Origin: Prolixibacteraceae bacterium | GTDB taxonomy: Bacteria > Bacteroidota > Bacteroidia > Bacteroidales > Prolixibacteraceae | NCBI GenBank assembly: GCA_028683385.1 | Contig: JAQUIJ010000004.1 | Span: 151,416-215,415 of the forward strand | DNA length: 64,000 nucleotides | Direction: 5' to 3' | Shown here: positions 54,007 to 63,163 of the stretch, piece after piece | How the letters are laid out: every line of letters begins with the position of its first letter | Numbering within the stretch: position 1 is the first letter of the stretch | Position numbers and translations under genes: made by a program | The notes under the pieces: generated by a model | The model's input: the letters and a program-made list of their open reading frames with translations, nothing else | The model's database searches: none | Told to the model about the DNA's origin: nothing

Positions 54007-57000
54007 TTAAAGTGTAGTTGGTATGCTGAACTTAAAACTACTTCCTTTCCCTTCTTCGCTTTCTACCCAAATTTCACCGCCATGTACTTCAACAAACTCT
54101 TTACAAAGCAACAAGCCAAGACCGGTCCCTTTTTCATTTTCTGTTCCGCGTTTCGAAAAGCTCGATCCAATTTTGAAGATCTTATCGATGTCTTCCGGTT
54201 TGATCCCTATGCCGTTATCTACAATCGAAATCTCTACTTTATTTTCGCTGTGAAACGCTTTTATTTCAACTTTTCCATTTTTAGAAGTAAACTTCAACGC
54301 ATTTGAGATTAGGTTGCGAAGAATGGTTCTGATCATGTTTTTATCGGCCATAACAATTAAATTATCAGGTATGTAATTGATTATAGCAATCATTTTACTA
54401 TTTGCCTTTTCGATCAAGAACTCTAAAACTTCGTTTGTGAGTGTCTTTAAAACAAGCGATATCGGTTGAAATGGCATTTGCGATTGTTGGATTCGCGCCC
54501 AATCGAGCAGATTTTCAAGTAACCTAAAGGTGTTGTTTGAAGTTGAATGAATTATTCCAGCATATTGCTCAATAGTAGCAATATCAAGGTGTTTGGCATC
54601 ATTTTTTATGATTTCACTTAAACCTAAAATGGAGTTAAACGGACTTTTAAGGTCGTGAGCAATAATTGAGAAGAATTTGTCTTTCGTCGCAACCAATTCC
54701 TTTAGTTGCTCAGCATATAGCTGAAGTTGTACCTCAGCATTTTTTCGTTGGGTAACATCCCTTGAAATACCTTCATGAAAAATTATTTTGCCGTTATCGT
54801 CAGCAACAAACCAACCATGATCTTCTATATAAACTGTTGATCCATCTTTTTTTCGAAGTGGAAATATGTCTAACTCATTTATGCGCAACTTTTTCGTCAA
54901 CCTTTCCCTTTCCTCAGAATCAAAATAAAGTTGGGTTTTAATATCGATTGACATTAAATCTTCCTTACTATCGTAACCCAAAATTTTTACCATGGCATCG
55001 TTTACTTCAATAAATTTACCTTCAGGCGTGCTCCGGTAAACGCCATCAGGCATAGTCTCAATCAAGTTACGGTATTTGGTTTCGCTTTGCCTGAGCATTT
55101 CTTCGGAATGCTTCCGGTATGTAATGTCTCGGCCTACCCCAAGCACACCAATGATTTCGTTCTTAGTGTTATACATTGGCATTTTAATGGTTTCGAGCAG
55201 GGCCTTGTGTCCGTCAGATGCAAAAGTGATCCACTCTTCATTAATTGACGGTTTACCTGCTTTCATTGCATTTTGATCATTTTTGCGAAAAAGTTCAGCT
55301 AGATCCTTATCCACAAAATCATAATCGGTTTTTCCAATAATTTCGGACTCAGGAGAACCAAAAAATTGTTCGAACATTTTATTACAAGTCATGTAAACGC
55401 CATTGACATCTTTTAGCCAGATTAGATCAGGAATCGTTTGAAGTAGTGTCCGTAACTGTGCTTCTTTATCCGCGAGTGTCTTTTCTGCATGTTTACGGTC
55501 GGTAATATCAACGGCCACACCAACTAAGGCGATCGTTTCACCATTCTCATTTTTAATCACTGATGTGGAAAGTGATATTGGAAATTCAGTTCCGTCTTTT
55601 CTCTTGTTTAGTATTTCGCCTTGCCAACCATTCTCTGATGTTTTATCAAGGATCTGATTTAAGATATTCGGATCATTGTTAGTCGAACGAACAATCGCTA
55701 TATTCTGTCCGATTAGTTCCCTTTCATCAGTATATCCATAGGTCTTCAGAAATGCCGCATTCACAAATAAAATTTGGTCGTTAACATCGGTTATGCTAAT
55801 TGATTCGTTGATGCTTCTTAAAGTGTGAGCCATCAACTGCATTTGCTTTTCTGCAGTTTTATTGATGGTTACATCTTTGAAATTCCAAACTCGTCCGATA
55901 GGTTCACCATCGAGAAGTTGTGGGCATGAATAGCGCTCCAAAATTCGCCCATCCATTAATTCGATGGTGTCAAGGCTATCCAATTCAGGATGATTATAGA
56001 GGTATTGTATTTTGGAAACAAACAGCTCTGGATCTTTTAACTGATTCAGAACGTATTCGATTGCTTTAGAATCACCGCCTGTTTCAAGCACTTCGTCAGA
56101 AAGATTAAAAATTTGCCTGAATTGCTTGTTGTAGCTGGTGATTTTCCCTTCACGGCTTACCACCAAAATTCCGTCGGCTGTTGAATCAAGTGTTGCCTCA
56201 AGTAGCGAAAGCGATTGTTTTAGTTTATTTTCCGTTTGTTTCCGTTCAGTAATGTCTCTTATTGTTCCTTCTACTCCGGCAACGATGCCTGTTTCATCGT
56301 AAAAAAAATGCGCATTAACCGAGGACCAAACCAATTGATTATTTAATCCTTTTAACTGTACAATAATATCTAGCGCCTCGCCTTTTTCTGAAATCTCTTT
56401 TAATAATAGTTTTCGGTCTTCCGGATTTGCATAAAAGTTTTCGATGGGTTGCCCAATGATGTCATGATGTACATATTTTGAATACCGTTTGATCGATGGA
56501 CTTATTTCTGTTAAAATTCCGTTTAAATCAGTTCGGTAAAATACATCCTGAACATTTTCAAACATTTTTTTATACTTGATTTCTGCCTGGATTAATTCTT
56601 CTCTGTTTTTTTTGAATTCAGTAACATCATCGATTATTCCAATTATTCCGATCTTTCTATTTTCCTGATTTTTAATAATATTTTTTTTGAAGATGACATC
56701 GCGATCGTAAGCTTCCGTAGATTTTACTTTTGATTCATAGATTTGAAATTCTCCTGAGTCAAATAATTCAATATCAGCTTTTTGGTATATTATAGCTTTT
56801 TCAGGTTCACTAATTTGGAAAACCGTTGAGCCGATGATTTCTTCTTTAGATTTACCAAGATAATTAGCAAAAGCCTGGTTGCAATGGGTGTATGTAAACT
56901 GATCGTCTTTGACAAATAAAGGTTGGGGTACGGAATCGATAACGTTTTGAAGTAGATTTTTAGCCTTACTTAATTCATCCTCCACCTCTCGTTTTTGAAA

Positions 57001-57399
57001 TAGTTCACGAATTGTGATTTTCTGGTAGCTCTGGTTTTCGTATTTAAATGAATGAATTGATACTTCACTTTCAAATACAATCCCATTGCATTTAAGATAC
57101 TTCCATTTAAATTTTAGAGAAGCTTTGTGGATGGTTTCCTCAATTAATCTTTTTGCTTTTTCTGAAGATTGCTGCCCATCTGACTGCAGTTCGGGGCTGA
57201 AATCAAATAAAAAGCGACCAATCATGTCCAATTTTGTTCCGAATCCAAATAATGAGAGCGCTTCAATGTTGCAATCAATAATCTGGGTGTCCGAAGCGAA
57301 AATGAATACCTCAGTTGCATTTTCAAATAAAATACGATATAGTTCTCTACTTCTAAATAAATCTTCAATAATGCTATTGCCTTCATCTTCCTTATCCAT
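54007..57399 (-). CDS. Large seven-PAS histidine kinase
   Basis: 1130 residues, one of the longest kinases of its kind. Seven PAS/PAC units in a row (starting about 13, 145, 270, 400, 520, 645, 770; e.g. LFENATEVFIFASD, IDSVPQPLFVKDD, ENVQDVFYRTDLNG, DSTADGILVVSREG, RSINESISITDVND, QTIPDLIWLKDVNG, ETMPDGVYRSTPEG), then a HisKA box FFSIIAHDLKSPFNSILGL and ATPase with SNALKFTSK and DNGIGIKPEDIDKIF. No membrane segment is visible. First gene of the signalling operon. Confidence 0.92.
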   Translation of the reverse strand: MDKEDEGNSIIEDLFRSRELYRILFENATEVFIFASDTQIIDCNIEALSLFGFGTKLDMIGRFLFDFSPELQSDGQQSSEKAKRLIEETIHKASLKFKWKYLKCNGIVFESEVSIHSFKYENQSYQKITIRELFQKREVEDELSKAKNLLQNVIDSVPQPLFVKDDQFTYTHCNQAFANYLGKSKEEIIGSTVFQISEPEKAIIYQKADIELFDSGEFQIYESKVKSTEAYDRDVIFKKNIIKNQENRKIGIIGIIDDVTEFKKNREELIQAEIKYKKMFENVQDVFYRTDLNGILTEISPSIKRYSKYVHHDIIGQPIENFYANPEDRKLLLKEISEKGEALDIIVQLKGLNNQLVWSSVNAHFFYDETGIVAGVEGTIRDITERKQTENKLKQSLSLLEATLDSTADGILVVSREGKITSYNKQFRQIFNLSDEVLETGGDSKAIEYVLNQLKDPELFVSKIQYLYNHPELDSLDTIELMDGRILERYSCPQLLDGEPIGRVWNFKDVTINKTAEKQMQLMAHTLRSINESISITDVNDQILFVNAAFLKTYGYTDERELIGQNIAIVRSTNNDPNILNQILDKTSENGWQGEILNKRKDGTEFPISLSTSVIKNENGETIALVGVAVDITDRKHAEKTLADKEAQLRTLLQTIPDLIWLKDVNGVYMTCNKMFEQFFGSPESEIIGKTDYDFVDKDLAELFRKNDQNAMKAGKPSINEEWITFASDGHKALLETIKMPMYNTKNEIIGVLGVGRDITYRKHSEEMLRQSETKYRNLIETMPDGVYRSTPEGKFIEVNDAMVKILGYDSKEDLMSIDIKTQLYFDSEERERLTKKLRINELDIFPLRKKDGSTVYIEDHGWFVADDNGKIIFHEGISRDVTQRKNAEVQLQLYAEQLKELVATKDKFFSIIAHDLKSPFNSILGLSEIIKNDAKHLDIATIEQYAGIIHSTSNNTFRLLENLLDWARIQQSQMPFQPISLVLKTLTNEVLEFLIEKANSKMIAIINYIPDNLIVMADKNMIRTILRNLISNALKFTSKNGKVEIKAFHSENKVEISIVDNGIGIKPEDIDKIFKIGSSFSKRGTENEKGTGLGLLLCKEFVEVHGGEIWVESEEGKGSSFKFSIPTTL

Positions 57400-57549
57400 A
57401 ATCAGCTTATTAAGGATTTCATATTTCAGACAAAATACTAATTAAATAAGTCAAGACAAATATGTTTATGAAGCAACTATTTCCAAGCGTATCATTTGTG
57501 AAGATACTTCCTTCCCTTTATTTAAAATAAGCCTGAGAACTTGTATCCA

Positions 57550-57984
57550 TTATTCATTTTTTGTGTTTACCATCCAGAACGAAAACACATTCAGGTAATT
57601 CCAAAACGATTGAATGACTTCGTCGGGTAATTCCAGTTTAGACAGCACTTGTTGGTAGCATTGCAGCCAAATGATCCGGGCTTCAGGAGTGATTGCGAAA
57701 GTTGCATGTCGTCTGGCCAGCATGGGTTTACCGCGGTTTTCGTTAAAATACGGGTGCCCACCGCAAATTTGGATGAAAAAATCTGACGACCGTTGTTTGG
57801 CTTTGTCGAGTGCTTCTTCAATTCTTGGGAAAAGGTGTTTAATTTCACTTTGGCTCAATAAGTCGTAATGATCGCTTACCATTTTACGAATTCCTTGTTC
57901 TGTAAGCTTTTCCAGAAATTCAGGAGTTGGAATGGTAACCGAAGGCCTTTGCCCAAATTCATATTGGTTGATTGAAAAATCCAT
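57550..57984 (-). CDS. Truncated haemoglobin (group II/III type)
   Basis: About 144 residues from MDFSINQYEFG; an earlier Met at 58020 adds 12 residues outside the fold. IRKMVSDHYDLLSQSEIKHLFP is the 2-on-2 globin opening; FFIQICGGHPYFNENRGKPML leads to the proximal His in ARRHATFAI; IIWLQCYQQVL has the Trp at G8. The last helix ends FWNYLNVFSFWMV. Such proteins bind oxygen, NO or sulphide. It lies upstream of the kinase operon on the same strand, 150 bases away. Confidence 0.85.
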   Translation of the reverse strand: MDFSINQYEFGQRPSVTIPTPEFLEKLTEQGIRKMVSDHYDLLSQSEIKHLFPRIEEALDKAKQRSSDFFIQICGGHPYFNENRGKPMLARRHATFAITPEARIIWLQCYQQVLSKLELPDEVIQSFWNYLNVFSFWMVNTKNE

Positions 57985-58176
57985 GATGCAAGTAAATTTA
58001 CTGTTTATTAAAATCTTCACTTAGTATAACAAAATAGAAGCGATGAGGTTGTGTGCTGATAAGAAAGATTGCTGTGATAGCCTCTAAGCTTTTATGAATG
58101 AGATAATTCATTTTTTTTGCCCAGAAACCTGAAAAAAGAATAAAATCAGTATATTGAAAACAAAAAAATCACGGTT

Positions 58177-58731
58177 ATGAACGAACAAATTCAACTGATC
58201 GCTGCACGGATTAAAGAACTGCGCGAGATTGCAGGCATTTCGGCCGAAAGCTTTGCAAATGAATTGAATATCGAAAAAGATCTTTTATTGAATTACGAAA
58301 ACGGAAATACGGATATCTCTGTTGGTTTTTTATTAAAGGTTGCCCACCGGTTTAATCTTGAACTTTCGGCTCTACTGAAGGGTGATCAACCTAAATTACA
58401 TGTTTATTCGGTTGCCCGAAAAGGGAAAGGATTAATTGTCGATCGGCGAAGACAATACAAATACGAGAGTTTAGCCTCTAATTTTATTCAGAAAAAAGCC
58501 GAGCCGTTTATTGTGACTGTCGAGCCTGATGCTTCGAATGCTCCATTGGAGTCAAATTCACACGCCGGGCAGGAGTTTAATTATGTGCTCGAAGGTACTT
58601 TGATGATTGTGGTCGACGGCCATGAAATTACCCTGAACGAAGGCGATTCGATTTATTTTGATTCGGGTTATAAACATGCTATGAAGGCTTTAAATAACCA
58701 ACAGGCTAAGTTTTTAGCTGTTATCGTTTGA
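58177..58731 (+). CDS. XRE-family transcriptional regulator with cupin domain
   Basis: 184 residues. HTH-XRE (about 8-62; AARIKELREIAGISAESFANELN) and a cupin-2 domain (about 110-182; HAGQEFNYVLEGTLMIVVDG, LNEGDSIYFDSGYKHAM) joined by a basic linker. The cupin probably senses a small ligand. It stands 43 bases ahead of the acyl-CoA synthetase gene, and this pair is known as a regulator-enzyme unit in Bacteroidota, so the target is probably that gene. Confidence 0.9.
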   Translation: MNEQIQLIAARIKELREIAGISAESFANELNIEKDLLLNYENGNTDISVGFLLKVAHRFNLELSALLKGDQPKLHVYSVARKGKGLIVDRRRQYKYESLASNFIQKKAEPFIVTVEPDASNAPLESNSHAGQEFNYVLEGTLMIVVDGHEITLNEGDSIYFDSGYKHAMKALNNQQAKFLAVIV

Positions 58732-58773
58732 TCTTAAACTTTAATTAAAGATTTCATCAAGAATTACGAAAAT

Positions 58774-60435
58774 ATGGTACTCGAAAAATATCTTTCACAA
58801 ACAGAATTTACTTCCTACGAAGATTTTGTAGCTAATTACAAACTTCAGATTCCTGAAAATTTCAACTTTGCTTACGACGTGGTTGACGAAATTGCGACTA
58901 AAACACCCGATAAAATTGCAATGGTTTGGTGCAATGATCTGGGTGAGGAGCAAATTTTCACCTTCGGGCAGATGAAAAAATACAGCGACAAAGCAGCCAA
59001 TTTCTTCATATCGGCTGGTATTGGAAAGGGTGATCCGGTGATGCTTATCCTGAAACGACGCTATGAATTCTGGTTTTGCATACTTGCTCTCCATAAAATT
59101 GGGGCTATCACCATTCCTGCCACTCATTTGCTGAGTCCTAAGGATATCGTTTACCGAAGTAATGCGGCTGATATTAAGATGGTTGTTTGTGTTCCAGAGG
59201 CCGAAGTTATCCGTCATGTCGAAGAAGCTGAGGCAAAATCGCCTACACTAAAAGTCAAAGCATTAATTGGCGAAGGTCGCGAAGGTTGGCTCAATTTTAA
59301 CTCCGGAATGGAAAGTAGTTCCGAAGAATTTATTCGCCCGCTGGGAGATAAAATGCCTACAAATGAAGATATAATGCTTCTATATTTTACTTCAGGAACG
59401 ACAGGTATGCCCAAAATGGTAAACCACAATTACATTTATCCGCTTGGACACATTCTAACGGCAAAATATTGGCAGAATGTTCAGGATAACGGATTGCATT
59501 TTACGGTTGCCGACACCGGTTGGGCCAAATCGGCATGGGGAAAATTATATGGACAATGGCTGTCGGGCAGTGCAGTGATGACTTACGATTTCGATAAGTT
59601 TGTTCCAAAGAACTTAATGTAAGTCATTGAAAAATACAAGGTTACGACATTCTGTGCTCCGCCTACCATTTATCGCTTTCTGATCAAGGAAGACCTGACT
59701 AAATTTGATTTGAGCGCTCTGAAATATTGTGTGGTGGCGGGTGAACCGTTGAATCCTGAAGTGTATAAACAGTTTCTGGATGCTACCGGAATCAAATTGA
59801 TGGAAGGCTATGGACAAACCGAGCTGACGGTTGCTTTGGCAACTTATTCGTGGATGGAGCCTAAGCCGGGATCGATGGGAAAACCTTCGCCTGGCTATGG
59901 GATTGATTTGATTGATGATGAGGGCAATTCGTGCGAAATAGGCGAGGAGGGTCAAATCATTCTTCATACCGATCAGCAACCTCCGATAGGAATGTTTAAC
60001 GGTTATTATCGTGATGAAAAGCTGACTCAAAAGGTTTGGCACGATGATGTTTATTATACAGGCGATATGGCCTGGCGCGACGAAGATGGCTATTACTGGT
60101 TTGTTGGCCGTGCTGACGATGTGATTAAAAGTTCAGGCTACCGAATTGGGCCTTTCGAAGTGGAAAGTGCACTGATGGAACATCCGGCAGTACTGGAATG
60201 CGCGATTACTGCGGTTCCTGACCCTGACCGTGGTCAGGTAGTAAAAGCAACCATTATTCTGTCGAAAAACTACACGGCAAGCGACGAATTGGCCAAAGAA
60301 CTTCAGGAACACGTAAAAAAAGTGACTGCGCCTTACAAATATCCACGTATTGTTGAGTTTGTAACCGAATTGCCAAAAACAATCAGCGGCAAAATTCGGC
60401 GGGTGCAGATTCGCGAAGAGGATGGGAATGAATAA
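58774..60435 (+). pseudogene. Acyl-CoA synthetase (AMP-binding) split by an in-frame TAA
   Basis: Two open segments in the same frame, 58774-59622 and 59623-60435, are separated only by a TAA at 59620-59622 (codon 283). Read through, they give a 553-residue medium-chain acyl-CoA synthetase-like enzyme with [13 protein letters not shown] (about 203-215), MEGYGQTEL, the [19 protein letters not shown] hinge and Lys540 in TISGKIRR. The surrounding KNLM[14 protein letters not shown] fits where relatives have a sense codon (often Glu, Gln or Lys). The rest of the frame is intact. It may be a recent nonsense mutation, a sequencing error or readthrough. Upstream is its likely regulator. Confidence 0.85.
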
Positions 60436-60500
60436 GTTCTCAGTGGTCAGTTTTCAGTCTCAGTGTTTAGAATTGCACGTCCTGAGGCTGAAAACTGTGA
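60436..60500. repeat. CAGT-type repeat forming a long hairpin, copy 4
   Basis: cagttttcagtctcag (60448-60463) pairs with ctgaggctgaaaactg (60482-60497) with a single G-T wobble, 18-base loop. It lies directly after the synthetase stop, like the related copies at 6374, 20245 and 22310. Confidence 0.7.
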
Positions 60501-60549
60501 CTGTTAACTTTTTCGGATTACCTTTGCAGCCAAATCAAATTTTCGAACA

Positions 60550-61890
60550 GTGACTTTTCAGGAATTAAATTTAAATACTCCGCTACTGAATGCCTTGAAT
60601 GATCTGGGTTTTACAACTCCAACACCCATTCAGGAAAAAGTGTACCCGGTGGTTATGTCGGGACGCGATGCGGTTGGTGTAGCGCAAACAGGTACAGGTA
60701 AAACGTTTTCGTATTTGGTGCCTATTCTTCGCCAACTTAAATATTCCGATCAGAAATATCCCAGAATATTGGTCGTTGTACCAACCCGCGAGTTGGTTTT
60801 ACAGGTTGTGGGTGAAGCCGAAAAACTGGCAAAGTATATGAATGTCAGGGTTATTGGCGTGTATGGCGGAACAAACATCAATACGCAAAAACAGGTGGTT
60901 TTTAACGGTGTAGATATTTTAGTCGCTACTCCAGGTCGCCTGGTTGATTTGGTAATGACTGGTGTTTTACGCCTGAAAGCCATTCAGAAACTGGTAATTG
61001 ATGAAGTTGATGAAATGTTGAACCTCGGATTTCGTCCGCAATTGATGAGTTTCATGGACAGTTTGCCACAACGCAGGCAAAACCTGATGTTTTCGGCTAC
61101 TTTGACGGAAGAAGTCGCTGCTTTGATTGATAGTTATTTTTACGAGCCAATTACCGTTGAAATTGAAAATCAACGTACTCCGCTCGAACAGATTACCCAA
61201 TATTTTTATTCAGTACCCAATTTCTTTACCAAAGTAAATCTGCTTGAAAACCTGCTTGCCAATCAGGACGAGTTTTCCCGTGCTTTAATTTTTGTTTCCA
61301 GCAAACAGTTTGCCGACCGGGTTTTCGAGCTTCTTAATCCAATTTATCCGGAGCAGATTGGCGTTTTGCACTCCAATAAATCACAAAATCTCCGCATTAA
61401 TTCGTTGGAGAAGTTTAGAAATGGAACATTTAGGATGTTGATTGCGACGGATGTTGCCGCCAGAGGTTTGGATATTTTGGATGTTTCGCACGTGATTAAT
61501 TTCGATGTGCCCGATATTCCAGAAGACTACATCCACCGCATTGGTCGAACAGGGAGGGCCGAAAAGGCTGGAATTGCAATCACTTTTGTGAATGAACCGG
61601 AAATGAAACATTTTGCTGAAATTGAAGAGTTTATGAATCGGGTGATGGAGGAAAAACCTTTGCCACCGGATTTGAAAATTTCGAATGTTTTTACTGACGA
61701 GGAACGTCCGGTGCTTTTTGATAAGGAGTATTTAGGGAAATCGAATGCTATAACCGATTCGCAGGGCGCTTTTCACGAGAAAAAGGAGAAAAATAAAAAG
61801 GTTAATCTGGGAGGTCCGGGAGAGCGGAAGCCACGAAAAACAAAATCACGAAATCGTGGAGTTGAACGTAAACGAGCTGCAAAAAAATAA
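60550..61890 (+). CDS. DEAD-box RNA helicase (DEVD variant)
   Basis: 446 residues from GTG at 60550, which opens the Q-motif region FQELNLNTPLLNALNDLGF. The motif I is AQTGTGKTFSY, motif II is VIDEVDEML (Asp-Glu-Val-Asp instead of DEAD), then SAT, and motif VI HRIGRTGRAEKAG. The C-terminal tail is rich in Lys and Arg (KPRKTKSRNRGVERKRAAKK), probably RNA-binding. It unwinds short RNA duplexes. Its end is 18 bases from the convergent glycosyltransferase gene. Confidence 0.92.
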   Translation: MTFQELNLNTPLLNALNDLGFTTPTPIQEKVYPVVMSGRDAVGVAQTGTGKTFSYLVPILRQLKYSDQKYPRILVVVPTRELVLQVVGEAEKLAKYMNVRVIGVYGGTNINTQKQVVFNGVDILVATPGRLVDLVMTGVLRLKAIQKLVIDEVDEMLNLGFRPQLMSFMDSLPQRRQNLMFSATLTEEVAALIDSYFYEPITVEIENQRTPLEQITQYFYSVPNFFTKVNLLENLLANQDEFSRALIFVSSKQFADRVFELLNPIYPEQIGVLHSNKSQNLRINSLEKFRNGTFRMLIATDVAARGLDILDVSHVINFDVPDIPEDYIHRIGRTGRAEKAGIAITFVNEPEMKHFAEIEEFMNRVMEEKPLPPDLKISNVFTDEERPVLFDKEYLGKSNAITDSQGAFHEKKEKNKKVNLGGPGERKPRKTKSRNRGVERKRAAKK

Positions 61891-61908
61891 CAGGCAATAG
61901 TTTTGGTT

Positions 61909-63027
61909 TTAATTCTTCAGCAACCGAATGATATTCAGCGCATTGCGGTGATTTGAAAAAATGTCTTCGAGTATTAATTTTCGTTTTTCGATCTCTTCTG
62001 AAGAAAAATCCAACTCAAACAACTCATCTATACGGTCAATCATTTCTTTGGGCGTATCAGCTTGATGGCAAAGGTGTTCCAGTCCTGTTTTGTGGATCAT
62101 TGGCGCATTGGCTATACAAAAACGTCCGGAGAAAAGCGATGCCAGAAGTTTTAGCTTCAACCCGGTATCCTGAAAAGTGGGGATCAAACAAATGTGCGAA
62201 TTCTGAATCAGGTTTTCCATTTGTTCATTTCCGGGATTTGAAACCAGTTGAATGTTAGTGAGTTTCTGTATTTTTTGAATTAGTCTTTCCGAAGGATTTT
62301 TTCCGGCAATAATAACCGGCTGACTAATTTTTGAAAAAACATGCTGAATCAGGTATTCAACTGCCTGAATATTTTCTGATACCGAAAGGTTTCCATGAAA
62401 CAAGATGTATTTGCCGCGACCTTCTCTCGATTTGATTTCGTTGAACGGATGAAAAGCCGGAATGAAATGCGAGTTGCCAAATTTTTGGTCGAAATATAAA
62501 TTGTCGTTTGGCGAAATGCAAAGCAAGTGAGAAGCGTTTTTAAGTACACTTTCGTACCGTTTTAATTTGCAAGCCTCCATCCTGAAGAATACTTTTTTGA
62601 AAATATTTTGCTCAGCTTGGTACAAGTTCAGGTAGTATTCGTGTTCCACATTGTGAGTTCGAACTAGTTTTAGATGGCTTTTTAATGCCGGATTGTCAAG
62701 GAGTAAACACGTGTGAAGCCCTTCGAATAAAATAGGGGCATTGTTAGATGATAAGTTATTTAATAACTGATCGTTATTGCGTGTAATTGCAATGTATGGT
62801 TTAGTTGATAATTGGTAGCGAATGCCGTGTTTTCGTGGGTAATAAAAAACCTTCGCGCAGTACTTTTCAAGCTCGGCTGCCTGTGGACGGTTGTATTCAA
62901 AGCAATGAAGGTAAATTGAAACACCACTTTCAGCAAGTGCTTTAATTTTGTAGAAAATATCTATCACCCCGCCATAATCGGGAGGATAAGGAATATTAAA
63001 AGCAACCAATTGAAGAGCTGTTTCCAA
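61909..63027 (-). CDS. Glycosyltransferase, GT-B fold
   Basis: 372 residues. NIPYPPDYGGVIDIFYKIKAL is the N-terminal donor/acceptor site opening of family 4-type glycosyltransferases, with VRTHNVEHEYY in the middle, ILFHGNLSVSENIQAVEYLI opening the C-terminal Rossmann half and CLIPTFQDTGLKLKLLASL as the sugar-nucleotide binding stretch (the usual Glu is Asp/Gly-Leu-Lys). No membrane segments. Acceptor unknown; it may build surface polysaccharide or a glycolipid. Confidence 0.85.
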   Translation of the reverse strand: METALQLVAFNIPYPPDYGGVIDIFYKIKALAESGVSIYLHCFEYNRPQAAELEKYCAKVFYYPRKHGIRYQLSTKPYIAITRNNDQLLNNLSSNNAPILFEGLHTCLLLDNPALKSHLKLVRTHNVEHEYYLNLYQAEQNIFKKVFFRMEACKLKRYESVLKNASHLLCISPNDNLYFDQKFGNSHFIPAFHPFNEIKSREGRGKYILFHGNLSVSENIQAVEYLIQHVFSKISQPVIIAGKNPSERLIQKIQKLTNIQLVSNPGNEQMENLIQNSHICLIPTFQDTGLKLKLLASLFSGRFCIANAPMIHKTGLEHLCHQADTPKEMIDRIDELFELDFSSEEIEKRKLILEDIFSNHRNALNIIRLLKN

Positions 63028-63055
63028 TGCTGTAATTTTATTCTAAATATAAAAG

Positions 63056-63090
63056 AAAAACCACGAACCGACAATCGATTCGTGGTTTTC
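63056..63090 (-). terminator. Hairpin terminator after the surface-repeat protein gene
   Basis: aaaaccacgaa (63057-63067) pairs with ttcgtggtttt (63079-63089); on the - strand a T-run (63051-63060) follows. It closes the gene at 63164-64000. Confidence 0.78.
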
Positions 63091-63163
63091 TATTTGTTTG
63101 AAAAGTATGCTCTTGTTTTTCTATTTTTCAGACTTCCGACTTCGGTCTTCCATCTTCCCGCTT

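Noticed and set aside
49064-57399. Repeated PAS coding as a recent tandem duplication
   Set aside because: The PAS units differ widely in sequence, so they are old domain repeats, not recent copies.
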